Assembly: GCF_020731415.2 (NCBI RefSeq)
Contig: NZ_CP088273.1
Span: 2,361,001-2,425,000 of the forward strand
Length of the DNA: 64,000 bases
From: Phyllobacterium sp. T1293
GTDB taxonomy: Bacteria; Pseudomonadota; Alphaproteobacteria; Rhizobiales; Rhizobiaceae
Direction: 5' to 3'
Positions within the stretch are counted from its first letter, which is position 1. The number at the start of each line of letters is the position of its first letter. The position numbers were made by a program, and so were the translations under genes. This document shows positions 38,291 to 46,990 of the stretch, piece by piece. Under the pieces are notes generated by a model. The model saw nothing but the letters and a program-made list of their open reading frames with translations. It had not been told where the DNA came from and did no database searches.

Positions 38291-39592
38291 CTATAGGTTC
38301 AACCGGATCGCGACGGAATTGCCATGCGCATCAAGACCTTCGGCGCGCGCGAGTTCTATCGCCGCCGGCCCCAGAGCGCGCAACTGTTCCACACCCAGTT
38401 TCAGGATGGACGTTCGCTTGACATAGTCAAGTACAGAAAGGCCGGAGGAGAAACGTGCTGACCGTGCCGTTGGCAATACGTGGTTGGAGCCACCGACATA
38501 ATCGCCAATGACTTCAGGCGTATAGCGGCCAAGAAATATGGCACCGGCGTTACGCACACCCGCTAGCAGTATTTCGGGATCATCTGTGGCGATTTCCAGA
38601 TGCTCGGGAGCGATACGATTGACGAGCGGCAGCCCCGATTCCAGATCCTGCACCAGAATCACGGCACCATAGTCACGCCAGCTGGCACTTGCGGTTTCAG
38701 TTCGCGGCAGGTTTGCCAGTTGCCTCTCCACCGCCGCGATAACCGCATCGCCAAACGTTTCGTCATCGGTGATCAATATGGATTGCGAGGCGGTGTCATG
38801 TTCTGCCTGCGCCAGAAGATCAGCGGCGATCCAGTCAGGGTTATTGTCGCCATCCGCAAGAACAGCCACTTCGGAAGGCCCGGCAATCATATCAATGCCA
38901 ACCTGACCGAAAACGCGGCGTTTGGCAGCCGCCACATAGGCATTGCCCGGACCAACGATCTTCGACACGGGAGCAATGGTCTGCGTGCCATAGGCCAAAG
39001 CAGCAATCGCTTGGGCGCCACCAACACGATAAATCTCGGATACGCCTGCAAGCCGCGCTGCCACGAGAACCAGTGGATTAAGCTTTCCATCCGGAGACGG
39101 CACGACCATGACAATGCGCTCAACACCTGCCACCTGTGCCGGAACGGCATTCATCAGCACAGAGCTTGGATAGCTCGCCGTGCCGCCGGGCACATAAAGC
39201 CCGACCGATTCCACTGCTGTCCAACGCGAGCCAAGCTCGACACCCAAGGCATCGGTATAGCGGTCATCCTGCGGCATCTGCCGCTGATGGTGCGAATGAA
39301 TGCGGTTACGCGCAAGCTTGAGGGCTTCGACAGTTTCCAATGGCGCTGCGGCCATGGCCGCATCGATTTCCGCCGATGTAATCGCAATACCGTGCTGAAC
39401 GAGATCAATCCGGTCAAAACGCTGGGAATATTCGATTAGCGCTGCGTCACCCTCGGTCCGGACTCTATGAATAATATCGGCAACTGTGCGATCGACATCT
39501 TCCGATACCTCGCGCTTCGTCAGAAGAAACGCGGCAAACCGGGATTCAAAATCAGGATCGGACTGCCTCAACACCAATGCCAATGTAACCAC
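38291..39592 (-). CDS. hisD: histidinol dehydrogenase
   Basis: HisD catalyses the two last oxidations of histidine synthesis, histidinol to histidine, with NAD+ and zinc. The 433-residue protein has the family's [56 protein letters not shown] and EH-type motif IAPEHLEIA near the C-terminus. The other his genes are not in this window. It is embedded in the murA-infA cluster, unusual outside alphaproteobacteria. Confidence 0.97.
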   Translation of the reverse strand: MVTLALVLRQSDPDFESRFAAFLLTKREVSEDVDRTVADIIHRVRTEGDAALIEYSQRFDRIDLVQHGIAITSAEIDAAMAAAPLETVEALKLARNRIHSHHQRQMPQDDRYTDALGVELGSRWTAVESVGLYVPGGTASYPSSVLMNAVPAQVAGVERIVMVVPSPDGKLNPLVLVAARLAGVSEIYRVGGAQAIAALAYGTQTIAPVSKIVGPGNAYVAAAKRRVFGQVGIDMIAGPSEVAVLADGDNNPDWIAADLLAQAEHDTASQSILITDDETFGDAVIAAVERQLANLPRTETASASWRDYGAVILVQDLESGLPLVNRIAPEHLEIATDDPEILLAGVRNAGAIFLGRYTPEVIGDYVGGSNHVLPTARSARFSSGLSVLDYVKRTSILKLGVEQLRALGPAAIELARAEGLDAHGNSVAIRLNL

Positions 39593-39604
39593 TCCTTTTG
39601 CCCG

Positions 39605-40042
39605 TCAGGCATCATGTTCCGGCTTGAACTCGGTTTCCCAGACAGGTCCGAGATCCGTAAGCTGTGCTTCGATAGCTTCCACCTCAAAACGCAGCGCCTT
39701 GTTGGCGGCGAATGTCAGTTCGATCGTCCCTGAAGGGGCATCCCCGGCGATGAACCGGATTGCCAGAAGTGACAGTACATCGTCCTTGTAGCGGCGTTCG
39801 ATACCGGTCGCCTTGAGGCTCGTCACCCGCGCAAAATGCAATGCCGTGCGCCGGCGTTCAAACGTGCGGTGGCGTTTGCCATCGGCGGCCAATTCCCAGA
39901 CGAAGCGATTGACAGCCAGAACCAAACGCTGTTCGGCAGGCAGATAATCGATATCGGCTATTTTCAGCACGGAATCCTGCAGATGCGCAGAAAGGATTTG
40001 CAGATCTTCCTCATCAAGCGCGATGAGTTTGAGAGTGTCCAT
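39605..40042 (-). CDS. DUF2948 family protein
   Basis: The 145-residue protein begins MDTLKLIALDEEDLQILSAHL, which places it in DUF2948. The mid-region LVLAVNRFVWELAADGKRHRTFERRRTALHF is strongly conserved-looking. No function is known. The ATG was chosen for AAGGG seven bases upstream. It lies between murA (134 bases before) and hisD (12 bases after). Confidence 0.88.
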   Translation of the reverse strand: MDTLKLIALDEEDLQILSAHLQDSVLKIADIDYLPAEQRLVLAVNRFVWELAADGKRHRTFERRRTALHFARVTSLKATGIERRYKDDVLSLLAIRFIAGDAPSGTIELTFAANKALRFEVEAIEAQLTDLGPVWETEFKPEHDA

Positions 40043-40176
40043 GTCTACCCTTTGCATGACTTATCAGGATCATGGCGCGCGGGACGCGCCACATTCCTTT
40101 CCCTGTTAGAGGAAAGTTCAGGCAAATGGAATTCTACTGTTGGGCGAAAATACACAAACAGGAAAAACAGCGCGCA

Positions 40177-41466
40177 TCAGTCGCTGATACGTTCCACAAC
40201 AGCGCCACAACGGGACAGCTTTTCTTCCAGACGCTCAAATCCGCGATCAAGATGATAAACGCGATTGACGGTTGTTTCGCCTTCCGCAGCCAAACCGGCA
40301 ATAACCAGAGATACGGATGCACGCAGGTCGGTTGCCATGACAGGCGCACCTTTCAGCCGTTCCACACCTTCGATCTTTGCCGTCTGTCCGGACAGGGAGA
40401 TTTTCGCGCCAAGACGAGCCAGTTCCTGCACATGCATGAAGCGATTCTCGAAAATGGTCTCGGTGATGTGCGATGTGCCTTTGGCCATGGTCATCAGGCC
40501 CATGAACTGTGCCTGCAGATCAGTCGGGAAGCCGGGGAATGGCTGCGTGGTCACATCCACTGGCATAATGCCGTGGCCATTGCGAACGACACGCAGACCT
40601 GAATTTGTCTCGGAAATTTCAGCACCGGCCTGACCCAGTGTCTCCAGTGCCGCGCTCAAAAGGCTGGCATCGGCACCTTCGAGGATCACGTCGCCACCGG
40701 TCATGGCCACAGCCATCGCATAGGTGCCGGTTTCAATACGATCAGGAATAACACGAACCCGCGCACCGGAAAGGCTGGTGACGCCTTCAATGGTGATTGT
40801 CGACGTACCCGCACCGCTGACGCGTGCGCCCATCGCATTGAGGCAATCGGCAAGATTGACGACCTCGGGCTCCTGTGCGGCGTTCTCGATGATGGTCTCG
40901 CCCTTGGCAAGGGTTGCTGCCATCATCAACACATGGGTCGCGCCAACCGATATTTTCGGGAAGGTGAAGCGTGTACCGACAAGGCCGCCCTTTGCGCTTG
41001 CCTTGACGTAACCATTCTCGATTTCAATCTCGGCACCAAGCGCGCGCAGACCATCAATGAACAGATCCACCGGACGTGTACCGATGGCGCAGCCACCCGG
41101 CAGCGATACGGTCGCTACACCCATGCGCGCCAGAAGCGGGCCAATGACCCAGAAGCTTGCACGCATCTTGGAAACGAGTTCGTAGGGCGCTGTTGTATCG
41201 ACAATATTGCGAGCGGTGAAATGGATCGTGCGGGAATAGGCCCCATCCTGACGTTCACGGCGGCCATTGACGGAATAATCAACGCCATGATTGCCGAGAA
41301 TGCGGATCAGCTGTTCTACGTCGGCCAGATGAGGCACATTTTCGAGCGTCAGCGTATCATCCGTCAAAAGCGACGCGATCATCAACGGCAAGGCCGCATT
41401 CTTGGCACCGGAAATCGGAATGATGCCATTCAGCTTATTACCGCCAACAATCTTGATACGATCCAT
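40177..41466 (-). CDS. murA: UDP-N-acetylglucosamine 1-carboxyvinyltransferase
   Basis: MurA performs the first committed step of peptidoglycan synthesis, adding enolpyruvate from PEP to UDP-GlcNAc. The 429-residue protein starts [29 protein letters not shown]. It has the flexible loop with catalytic Cys126 in [13 protein letters not shown] (the fosfomycin target), and ends [12 protein letters not shown]. It is the leading gene of the cluster running left to yacG. Confidence 0.98.
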   Translation of the reverse strand: MDRIKIVGGNKLNGIIPISGAKNAALPLMIASLLTDDTLTLENVPHLADVEQLIRILGNHGVDYSVNGRRERQDGAYSRTIHFTARNIVDTTAPYELVSKMRASFWVIGPLLARMGVATVSLPGGCAIGTRPVDLFIDGLRALGAEIEIENGYVKASAKGGLVGTRFTFPKISVGATHVLMMAATLAKGETIIENAAQEPEVVNLADCLNAMGARVSGAGTSTITIEGVTSLSGARVRVIPDRIETGTYAMAVAMTGGDVILEGADASLLSAALETLGQAGAEISETNSGLRVVRNGHGIMPVDVTTQPFPGFPTDLQAQFMGLMTMAKGTSHITETIFENRFMHVQELARLGAKISLSGQTAKIEGVERLKGAPVMATDLRASVSLVIAGLAAEGETTVNRVYHLDRGFERLEEKLSRCGAVVERISD

Positions 41467-41581
41467 AATGTGTCACTTTCGCGGGATATACCCGTCCTGT
41501 CGTTGAGCCCTTTGCAGAGCCGGTTGATCTAAACCATCGCAGACAATGGTTCAAGAAATGCTTCGATCGCAGTGCGACCGG

Positions 41582-41779
41582 TCAAGATTCCGAAGACGGG
41601 GTATCGGAGGAGGTCTTTTCTGCAGCGGTGATTCCCTCGTCGCGTTCATCTGCAGCCCCGGAGCGCCGGGAACGTATTTGCTGTTTTCGCCGCGCCAGAT
41701 TCGCCCGTAATTGTTCCGAACGCCGCTTCTCACGACTTGTTTGCTCGGAATTCGGGTTTTTCGAAGACGGCGATGTCAT
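41582..41779 (-). CDS. small Lys/Arg-rich protein upstream of murA
   Basis: The 65-residue protein contains REKRRSEQLRANLARRKQQIRSRR. I recognise this RR-x-(Q/L)-L-x-NL-x-RRK pattern from small proteins next to murA in many alphaproteobacteria. It is highly basic in the middle and Ser/Glu/Asp-rich at both ends, so probably an RNA- or protein-binding, partly disordered protein. The start ATG lies after AAAGATCACAT, a weak ribosome site; a longer frame exists to 41929 without support. Confidence 0.65.
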   Translation of the reverse strand: MTSPSSKNPNSEQTSREKRRSEQLRANLARRKQQIRSRRSGAADERDEGITAAEKTSSDTPSSES

Positions 41780-41933
41780 ATGTGATCTTTCAAAATCCGT
41801 ATCGGCCAATCGCGATATTTTCCTTGGGAATGCTAGGCTTTTGGCGAATCCTGATATTTTGCCCAAGAGATTACGATTGCTTGCTTGCGATTTAAGCAAT
41901 GATATGGCAGAAGTCCGCCGCGTTCGCAAATCA

Positions 41934-42008
41934 GCTGCGGTAGCTCAGTGGTAGAGCACTCCATTGGTAATGGAGAGGTCGAGAGTTCAATCCTCTCTCG
42001 CAGCACCA
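41934..42008 (+). tRNA. tRNA-Thr (anticodon GGT)
   Basis: A 75-base cloverleaf with acceptor arms GCTGCGG and TCGCAGC (one G:U), D-arm GCTCAGTGGTAGAGC, anticodon stem CTCCA/TGGAG around TTGGTAA, T-arm with TTCAATC, and an encoded CCA. It stands divergent from murA and just before a convergent glycosyltransferase gene, a common integration neighbourhood. Confidence 0.98.
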
Positions 42009-42104
42009 GTTTCCCGATGATCAAATGATCATTGTTCGTGAAACATTATCCACAGGTAATCCACAGATAGTTTTGATGAGACCGGCAAGGCTGACTGTTG
42101 GATG

Positions 42105-43100
42105 TCATGCACCGCTGACGCGCTGGTAGTGCGATGATTCTTTGCCAAAACATGCCCGCAGGAGGCCGACAATGCTGCCGAGGCGCGATGCGGCCTTGAC
42201 CAGAGTTCTTCCCTTCGTGAACGGCACAGCAATCAGGTAAAGACAAACAGACAATATCCTGCCGACAAGTGAGCCCGGCAAACGCAGAAGCGTTATGATT
42301 CGTCTTTTCCGCAATTTGGCTCGCATCTCAATCGTGCTGATATCGCGGCTGCGCCGGTACTGATAGGCAAAAGTTAGCCGGTCTTGCGGCACGGTTTCAT
42401 AGGCAATTGCCTGGGGTGTCCAGCCTGTTTTGGCGCCAAGCTTGCTGGCATCGGCCCAAAGCCGCCAATCCTCGCCGCCTGCCAGTGCAAGGCCATTGTC
42501 AAAACGCACGCCGGTGCGGCGGAAGAACGCCAGATTTCCCATCCAACTTCCGGTTGCGATCCTTATGCGATGCATCTGACCGCTATTACGCTTGCTCAGA
42601 TATTTTGCCTCACTCTTCCGGTTGGCCAGTTCCATGCCGGACCAGATCATTTTCTGCCACAGGGTTGCGTCAGGTGCAGGCGGGGCAAGGCGAACAGGCG
42701 ATCCGACAATGTCCAGATCATAGGCGTCCCGCTCAGCAAGCAATTGTACCAGCCAATCTATTTCCACTGTCTCGTCGTCATCCGCGAAGGTAAGCAAATC
42801 ATCGCCTGCATCAATCGCACATTCGAGAACGCGATTGCGTGCAAACGCAATGCCAAGACGTGGTTCTATCTCATACCGGACGGAACATTGCGGGACTTGC
42901 CTGCAAAATGCGGCCACGACGTCCTGCAGCGTAGCCTGATCATTGTTCTCAACAATGAGGAAATGGATGCGTGTCCCCTCCGGCACGCGCATATGGGCGT
43001 AGGATTTCAAAAGGTTTTGCAACATCAAAGGCCGATTACGGGTGATCGTGCCAATACAGATGCTACGCTTGCGTGTAATTTCTCCGGATATGCCCGCCAT
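42105..43100 (-). CDS. family 2 glycosyltransferase
   Basis: The 331-residue GT-A protein starts with SICIGTITRNRPLMLQNLL. It has IVENNDQ and FADDDETVEIDWLV for nucleotide-sugar and metal, and a segment GGEDWRLWADASKLG of the GT2 ED-type acceptor motif. The C-terminus has two possible membrane segments (LPGSLVGRILSVCLYLIAVPF). It is 2 bases downstream of a polysaccharide deacetylase gene, so the two form an operon making or modifying an exopolysaccharide. Confidence 0.86.
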   Translation of the reverse strand: MAGISGEITRKRSICIGTITRNRPLMLQNLLKSYAHMRVPEGTRIHFLIVENNDQATLQDVVAAFCRQVPQCSVRYEIEPRLGIAFARNRVLECAIDAGDDLLTFADDDETVEIDWLVQLLAERDAYDLDIVGSPVRLAPPAPDATLWQKMIWSGMELANRKSEAKYLSKRNSGQMHRIRIATGSWMGNLAFFRRTGVRFDNGLALAGGEDWRLWADASKLGAKTGWTPQAIAYETVPQDRLTFAYQYRRSRDISTIEMRAKLRKRRIITLLRLPGSLVGRILSVCLYLIAVPFTKGRTLVKAASRLGSIVGLLRACFGKESSHYQRVSGA

Positions 43101-43102
43101 GA

Positions 43103-43804
43103 TCAGCCGGTCACGGATTTACGCAAAACATTCAGCCAGCCATCGGTGCGGCGGACGATCTTGCGCGGCAAGAGCAGTTTGTCATCCTCGGGTGTTGCCC
43201 GGCCCCGCTGGGTTGTGGTGGCAGTCGTAAAGCCTGCTTCCTCAACTATCGTCCTGACATCGCCGGACAAATCGCCATAGGGATAACAAAAGGCATCCAC
43301 AGTGCTGCCAAGCATGTCTTCGAGTTCGCGTCGTGAACCGGTAATCTGGCGCCGGGCTTCATCAAGATCGACCTGTACCAGATGCACATGATCAAGCGTA
43401 TGAGCACCAACTTCGTGCCCCATTGCGGCCCATTCCAGCATTTCCACCTTGGACATGCACGGCGCATGGGGAACGCCTACGGGCACGTCCCATTGATTGA
43501 AGCCCCCGATCTGCCGGCTGACGAAATAATTCGTTGCGGTGAAGCCAAGTTCGTTAAGGACAGGCAGTGCGTGGACATAGACGTTACGGAAACCGTCATC
43601 AAAGGTAATGCCAACCACCTTGCCGGTCTTTTCACCCGCGAGATAGGGTTGCAAATCGCGCATCGACAGCCCCGTAAAGCCCATGCGTTTGAGCCATTTC
43701 ATCTGGCGCTGAAAATTGCCGGGGTCCACGGTCAAATAGCGGAATGGGCTGCCCCGTCCTGCTGGCTTATCGATCTGATGGTACATCAATATGGGTATTG
43801 GCAT
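43103..43804 (-). CDS. polysaccharide deacetylase (CE4/NodB-like)
   Basis: The 233-residue catalytic domain has GITFDDGFRNV (metal-binding Asp-Asp), EVGAHTLDHVHLV (two His ligands) and YPYGDLS, all CE4 motifs. It deacetylates N-acetylglucosamine residues of a glycan. I started at MPIPILMYHQI because this is the usual start of the domain; the frame opens far upstream but with cysteine- and His-rich residues not typical of the family. No signal peptide is visible from this start. Confidence 0.85.
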   Translation of the reverse strand: MPIPILMYHQIDKPAGRGSPFRYLTVDPGNFQRQMKWLKRMGFTGLSMRDLQPYLAGEKTGKVVGITFDDGFRNVYVHALPVLNELGFTATNYFVSRQIGGFNQWDVPVGVPHAPCMSKVEMLEWAAMGHEVGAHTLDHVHLVQVDLDEARRQITGSRRELEDMLGSTVDAFCYPYGDLSGDVRTIVEEAGFTTATTTQRGRATPEDDKLLLPRKIVRRTDGWLNVLRKSVTG

Positions 43805-44043
43805 TTTACATAAGCTCAAATGAAAATCGGGGCATTTTGAAATCTCTGAAACAAGTGGGATATAGCAGGCCTGCTTCCCGTATAGTGGACATATCAATTG
43901 TGCCTTTTTCAGCGCAATAATCACCGAATGTCTGAAATAATCTGATTCTCGGCAATCAGATACATCTCCAAGATGATGGCTGGATTGCCGCCGCCAAAAT
44001 TCGGGATATAAATTGACGCAGTGCAAGGGAGCCACATACCATT

Positions 44044-44400
44044 ATGACCATTCTGCTGCGGATTGAAGGAGCAATGGTGGCTGTGCTCGCCATAACAGCT
44101 TATTCGCTTTTTGGCCTTAGCTGGTGGCTTTTTATTGTGCTCTTCCTCGTGCCCGATATCTCAATGCTGGCCTATCTCAAAGGTCCGAAGATTGGTGCGA
44201 TCTGCTATAATGCGGTGCATCTTTATGCTCTGCCTATCATTCTTCTGGCGGCTGGCTGGTGGTCCGGCTCCAAACTCGTCTTGTCCATTGGTTTGATATG
44301 GGTATTCCACATCGCCATTGATCGCGCTCTTGGGTACGGCCTGAAATTCTACAGCGCGTTTCAGGACACGCATCTCGGGCGCATCGGAAAAAAGGCGTGA
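44044..44400 (+). CDS. DUF4260 family membrane protein
   Basis: The 118-residue protein has three or four membrane helices: GAMVAVLAITAYSLFG, WWLFIVLFLVPDISML, ALPIILLAAGWWSG and SIGLIWVFHIAID. It ends with ALGYGLKFYSAFQDTHLGRIG, the DUF4260 signature. Function unknown; no obvious partner. It lies in an intergenic strip between convergent/divergent regulator and deacetylase genes. Confidence 0.85.
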   Translation: MTILLRIEGAMVAVLAITAYSLFGLSWWLFIVLFLVPDISMLAYLKGPKIGAICYNAVHLYALPIILLAAGWWSGSKLVLSIGLIWVFHIAIDRALGYGLKFYSAFQDTHLGRIGKKA

Positions 44401-44419
44401 TCCAGCAGATCTTCCAAGA

Positions 44420-45325
44420 TCAATAGTTGCACGAATCCATTTCCTGCTTGAAGCGTTCGATCCACCATGTAGCGGCGGGCCCGAGGGGCCTGTCTGCCAT
44501 ATGAAGCGCAAAAAGCGGATAACTCCCCTCGGGATAAGGTTCGAGATCAAGCTTAACCAACCGACCCTCGGCAACATCATTGCTTATCATCCATTTGGGT
44601 AGACCGCCCCACCCCAGACCAGCGACCATCAAGTTGTGTTTGATGCCGACATCGGTCATCCGCCACGTCTTATAAGCGAAAACACCGAAATCGCGGCCTT
44701 TCGTTTGCTCGGAAAGATCGGTGACAACAAGCTGAACGTGATCGCGGATGAATGATAAGGGAACTGGTCCCTTGTACAGGGCAAGCGGATGATCAGGCGC
44801 AGCGGCGGGCGTCATAGCCATTTCCCCAACCTTCATCGTCACCAGATCATCGCTTGACTGAAGCGGCGGTCCGCCAATGCCGATATCTGCCTGCTTCTTC
44901 AACACAAGGTCCCACACCATACCCAGCGCGCCAACATGCAGACGCAGACTGACGGTCGGAAAGTGCTGCTGAAAGGCCTTCAAAACATGGATGAGAACCG
45001 GAGAAGGTACGGACACATCAACGGCAATCGAGATTTCCGCTTCGAGGCCCGCTTTGAGACCTTCGGCCCGCGCCCTCAAGCTTTGCAGGGCTGACGCCAT
45101 GCGCCGCGCATCCTCAAGCATGGCGAGACCCGCATCGGTCAATCGCGGCTGCTTGGTTCCCACACGGGTAAAAAGCTGCAGTTCGAGCTGGGATTCAAGA
45201 TTGGCAATCGTATAGCTGATAACCGATTGGGAGCGATTGAGGAGCCGGGCAGCGGCGGAGAAACTGCCCGTGTCGGCAACGGCCAGAAACACCTGGAGCT
45301 GATCGAGTGTCGGGTTCGGCTGCAT
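44420..45325 (-). CDS. LysR-family transcriptional regulator
   Basis: The 301-residue protein has an N-terminal winged helix (LDQLQVFLAVADTGSFSAAARLLNRSQSVISY) and a C-terminal periplasmic-binding-like effector domain (AEISIAVDVSVPSPVL). It is transcribed divergently from an azoreductase gene. The pair fits the common arrangement in which a LysR protein responding to a quinone or similar electrophile activates the reductase. A dyad next to its start supports autoregulation. The effector is unknown. Confidence 0.9.
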   Translation of the reverse strand: MQPNPTLDQLQVFLAVADTGSFSAAARLLNRSQSVISYTIANLESQLELQLFTRVGTKQPRLTDAGLAMLEDARRMASALQSLRARAEGLKAGLEAEISIAVDVSVPSPVLIHVLKAFQQHFPTVSLRLHVGALGMVWDLVLKKQADIGIGGPPLQSSDDLVTMKVGEMAMTPAAAPDHPLALYKGPVPLSFIRDHVQLVVTDLSEQTKGRDFGVFAYKTWRMTDVGIKHNLMVAGLGWGGLPKWMISNDVAEGRLVKLDLEPYPEGSYPLFALHMADRPLGPAATWWIERFKQEMDSCNY

Positions 45326-45326
45326 G

Positions 45327-45358
45327 ATCTATCTACTTTTTAGATGAGTTTGATAGAT
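45327..45358. promoter_or_regulatory. LysR-type operator dyad between lysR and azoR
   Basis: Inverted arms ATCTATC (45327-45333) and GATAGAT (45352-45358), with an inner ATCTA/TAGAT pair at 45331-45345 (a T-N-A LysR-type box), lie directly next to the regulator start codon. The position fits autoregulation and activation of the reductase gene about 80 bases further right. Confidence 0.45.
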
Positions 45359-45439
45359 ATTTTCCCAGTTTTCTAAATGGATGTCGAGGGCCAAATTACA
45401 GGCACGAAATCAATCATCCTTTTAGAAGGTACTTAGATC

Positions 45440-46057
45440 ATGTCATCCATTCTTCTCGTTACATCCAGCCCTCGCGGTGCGGCATCGCATTCAACCGCGG
45501 TTGCCAAAGAGTTTGCAAACAAGCTGCAGCGGGCAACGCCCGGTAGCCAGATTGTCACCCGCGATCTTGCCAGCCATCCGTTGCCGCATATTGATGCCGA
45601 ATACACGGCTGGTATCTATACACCGGTTGAGGCACGCACACTTGAGCAGCAGCGCGCTGTTGCTATCTCGGATAAGGCCGTCGACGAGCTTTTTGCAGCA
45701 GACAGCATTGTAATTTCGACGGGCTTCATCAATTTCAGCATCTCTTCAACGCTGAAATCATGGATTGATCACATCGCCCGTGCGGGCAAGACATTCAGCT
45801 ATGGCGAAGATGGCCCCAAGGGCCTTGTTACAGGCAAGAAAGTCTACCTTGTGATCGCATCCGGCGGCGTTTACTCGGAAGGACCAGCTTCAGGTATGGA
45901 TTATGCTACGCCGTACCTCAAATCGGTGCTCGGTTTCCTTGGTATGACGGATGTTGACGTTGTTCGCATCGAAGGCGTTGGCATGGGGCCAGAAGCAGCA
46001 GCCAAGGCGATTGCGACAGCCGAAGAACAAACCAGCCATTTGGCCCTTGCGGCCTAA
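45440..46057 (+). CDS. azoR: FMN-dependent NADH-azoreductase
   Basis: The 205-residue flavodoxin-fold protein has an N-terminal LLVTSSPRGAASHST phosphate loop. It also has STGFINFSISSTLKSWIDHIARAGKTFSY, typical of AzoR, and a late AIASGG-like region (YLVIASGGVYSEGP). AzoR reduces azo dyes and quinones by two-electron transfer, protecting against thiol stress. Divergent LysR gene. A hairpin terminator follows. Confidence 0.93.
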   Translation: MSSILLVTSSPRGAASHSTAVAKEFANKLQRATPGSQIVTRDLASHPLPHIDAEYTAGIYTPVEARTLEQQRAVAISDKAVDELFAADSIVISTGFINFSISSTLKSWIDHIARAGKTFSYGEDGPKGLVTGKKVYLVIASGGVYSEGPASGMDYATPYLKSVLGFLGMTDVDVVRIEGVGMGPEAAAKAIATAEEQTSHLALAA

Positions 46058-46073
46058 CGGATCAAACCAGTAA

Positions 46074-46103
46074 GGGGGTGGATAGCAATCCACCTCTTTT
46101 CCC
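46074..46103 (+). terminator. intrinsic terminator of azoR
   Basis: AGGGGGTGGA and TCCACCTCTT pair over 10 positions (two G:U) around TAGCAA, followed by TTCCC. It lies 17 bases after the azoR stop. Confidence 0.6.
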
Positions 46104-46157
46104 ATGTAATGATATGGATTTTTGGAACAGAAGAGCGATCCGCTTATCAGCGATCTG

Positions 46158-46343
46158 CTACTTCAATGCCTTGTGTTCGGCTTCATCAAGCCGGCGGAGC
46201 TGATCAAGCAAGCTCTCAGGCACGGTGTCTTCCACCTTGTAGATACCGGCAGCACGTATTGCCGTCCTGTAGGACGACTGCGATATCTGTCGTCGCAAGA
46301 TTCTTGATAACTGTTTTTCGTTGGTCCGGTTGGCGCCGTCCAT
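46158..46343 (-). CDS. small protein of unknown function
   Basis: The 61-residue protein MDGANRTNEKQLSRILRRQ, then SQSSYRTAIRAAGIYKVED, is basic at the N-terminus and acidic in the C-terminal half. A good ribosome site (GGAG, 7-base spacing) precedes the ATG. I do not recognise a family. It lies convergent with azoR and divergent from mgtC, in a 400-base gap otherwise without genes. The alternative is a spurious frame. Confidence 0.5.
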   Translation of the reverse strand: MDGANRTNEKQLSRILRRQISQSSYRTAIRAAGIYKVEDTVPESLLDQLRRLDEAEHKALK

Positions 46344-46465
46344 CGCATTACTCCAACTCTACTTCGTGGTCTTAAACACCTTCCCAGCGAAGAAGGTTCC
46401 CCTTTTCTAGACTTATGTCCGTTAAGACAATGTGTCTCTCCGCCGCATGGCCTCCGGAAGGACAA

Positions 46466-46990
46466 ATGTCGTTACCCCATCGGGAACTGTCCGCGTCGGC
46501 AGGCGTTGTAAAGCAACCTTTCCTCCGGCCAATGGGGTATGTTTTGTACGAAATATTTCAATATCTTAATTCCTTGCCCATCGTGCAGCACGTAATCACT
46601 CTTGCAGTTGCCTATGTGCTTGCCTTTCCAATCGGATGGGAACGGGAAATCGAAGAGCGTAGTGCAGGCATGCGCACATTTCCCCTTGTCGCACTTGCCA
46701 GCTGCGGCTTTATTCAGGGCACCGAAGGTGTCATGGGAGAGCACCCGGAAGCTACAGCGCGCATCATCGAAGGACTGATCACTGGCGTCGGCTTCATCGG
46801 CGGCGGCGCGATCCTGCAAATGAAAGATTCCGTGCGCGGCACGGCTACCGCTGCCAGCATTTGGGCGACCGGGGCAATCGGCGTTGCGGTCGGCCTGGAG
46901 AGTTATGATGTGGCTTTTATCATCTCCCTCGTCACCTTCCTGACGTTGAGATTAATGCTGCCACTCAAAAAGGAAACCAAGGGAAAATAA
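46466..46990 (+). CDS. mgtC: MgtC/SapB-family membrane protein
   Basis: The protein has membrane helices VIQHVITLAVAYVLAFPIGWERE (the MgtC hallmark), GMRTFPLVALASCGFIQG and GLITGVGFIGGGAILQMKDSVRGTATAASIW. MgtC proteins aid survival in low Mg2+ and inside host cells, and modulate ATP synthase. Two starts are possible: the ATG used here follows GGAAGGACAA; the ATG at 46532 begins MGYVLYEIFQYL and gives the typical 152-residue length. No riboswitch was evident in the leader. Its stop abuts the galE stop. Confidence 0.87.
   Translation: MSLPHRELSASAGVVKQPFLRPMGYVLYEIFQYLNSLPIVQHVITLAVAYVLAFPIGWEREIEERSAGMRTFPLVALASCGFIQGTEGVMGEHPEATARIIEGLITGVGFIGGGAILQMKDSVRGTATAASIWATGAIGVAVGLESYDVAFIISLVTFLTLRLMLPLKKETKGK

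Noticed and set aside
46375..46465. Possible Mg2+ riboswitch before mgtC
   Set aside because: No conserved M-box or similar hairpin set was recognised in the leader.
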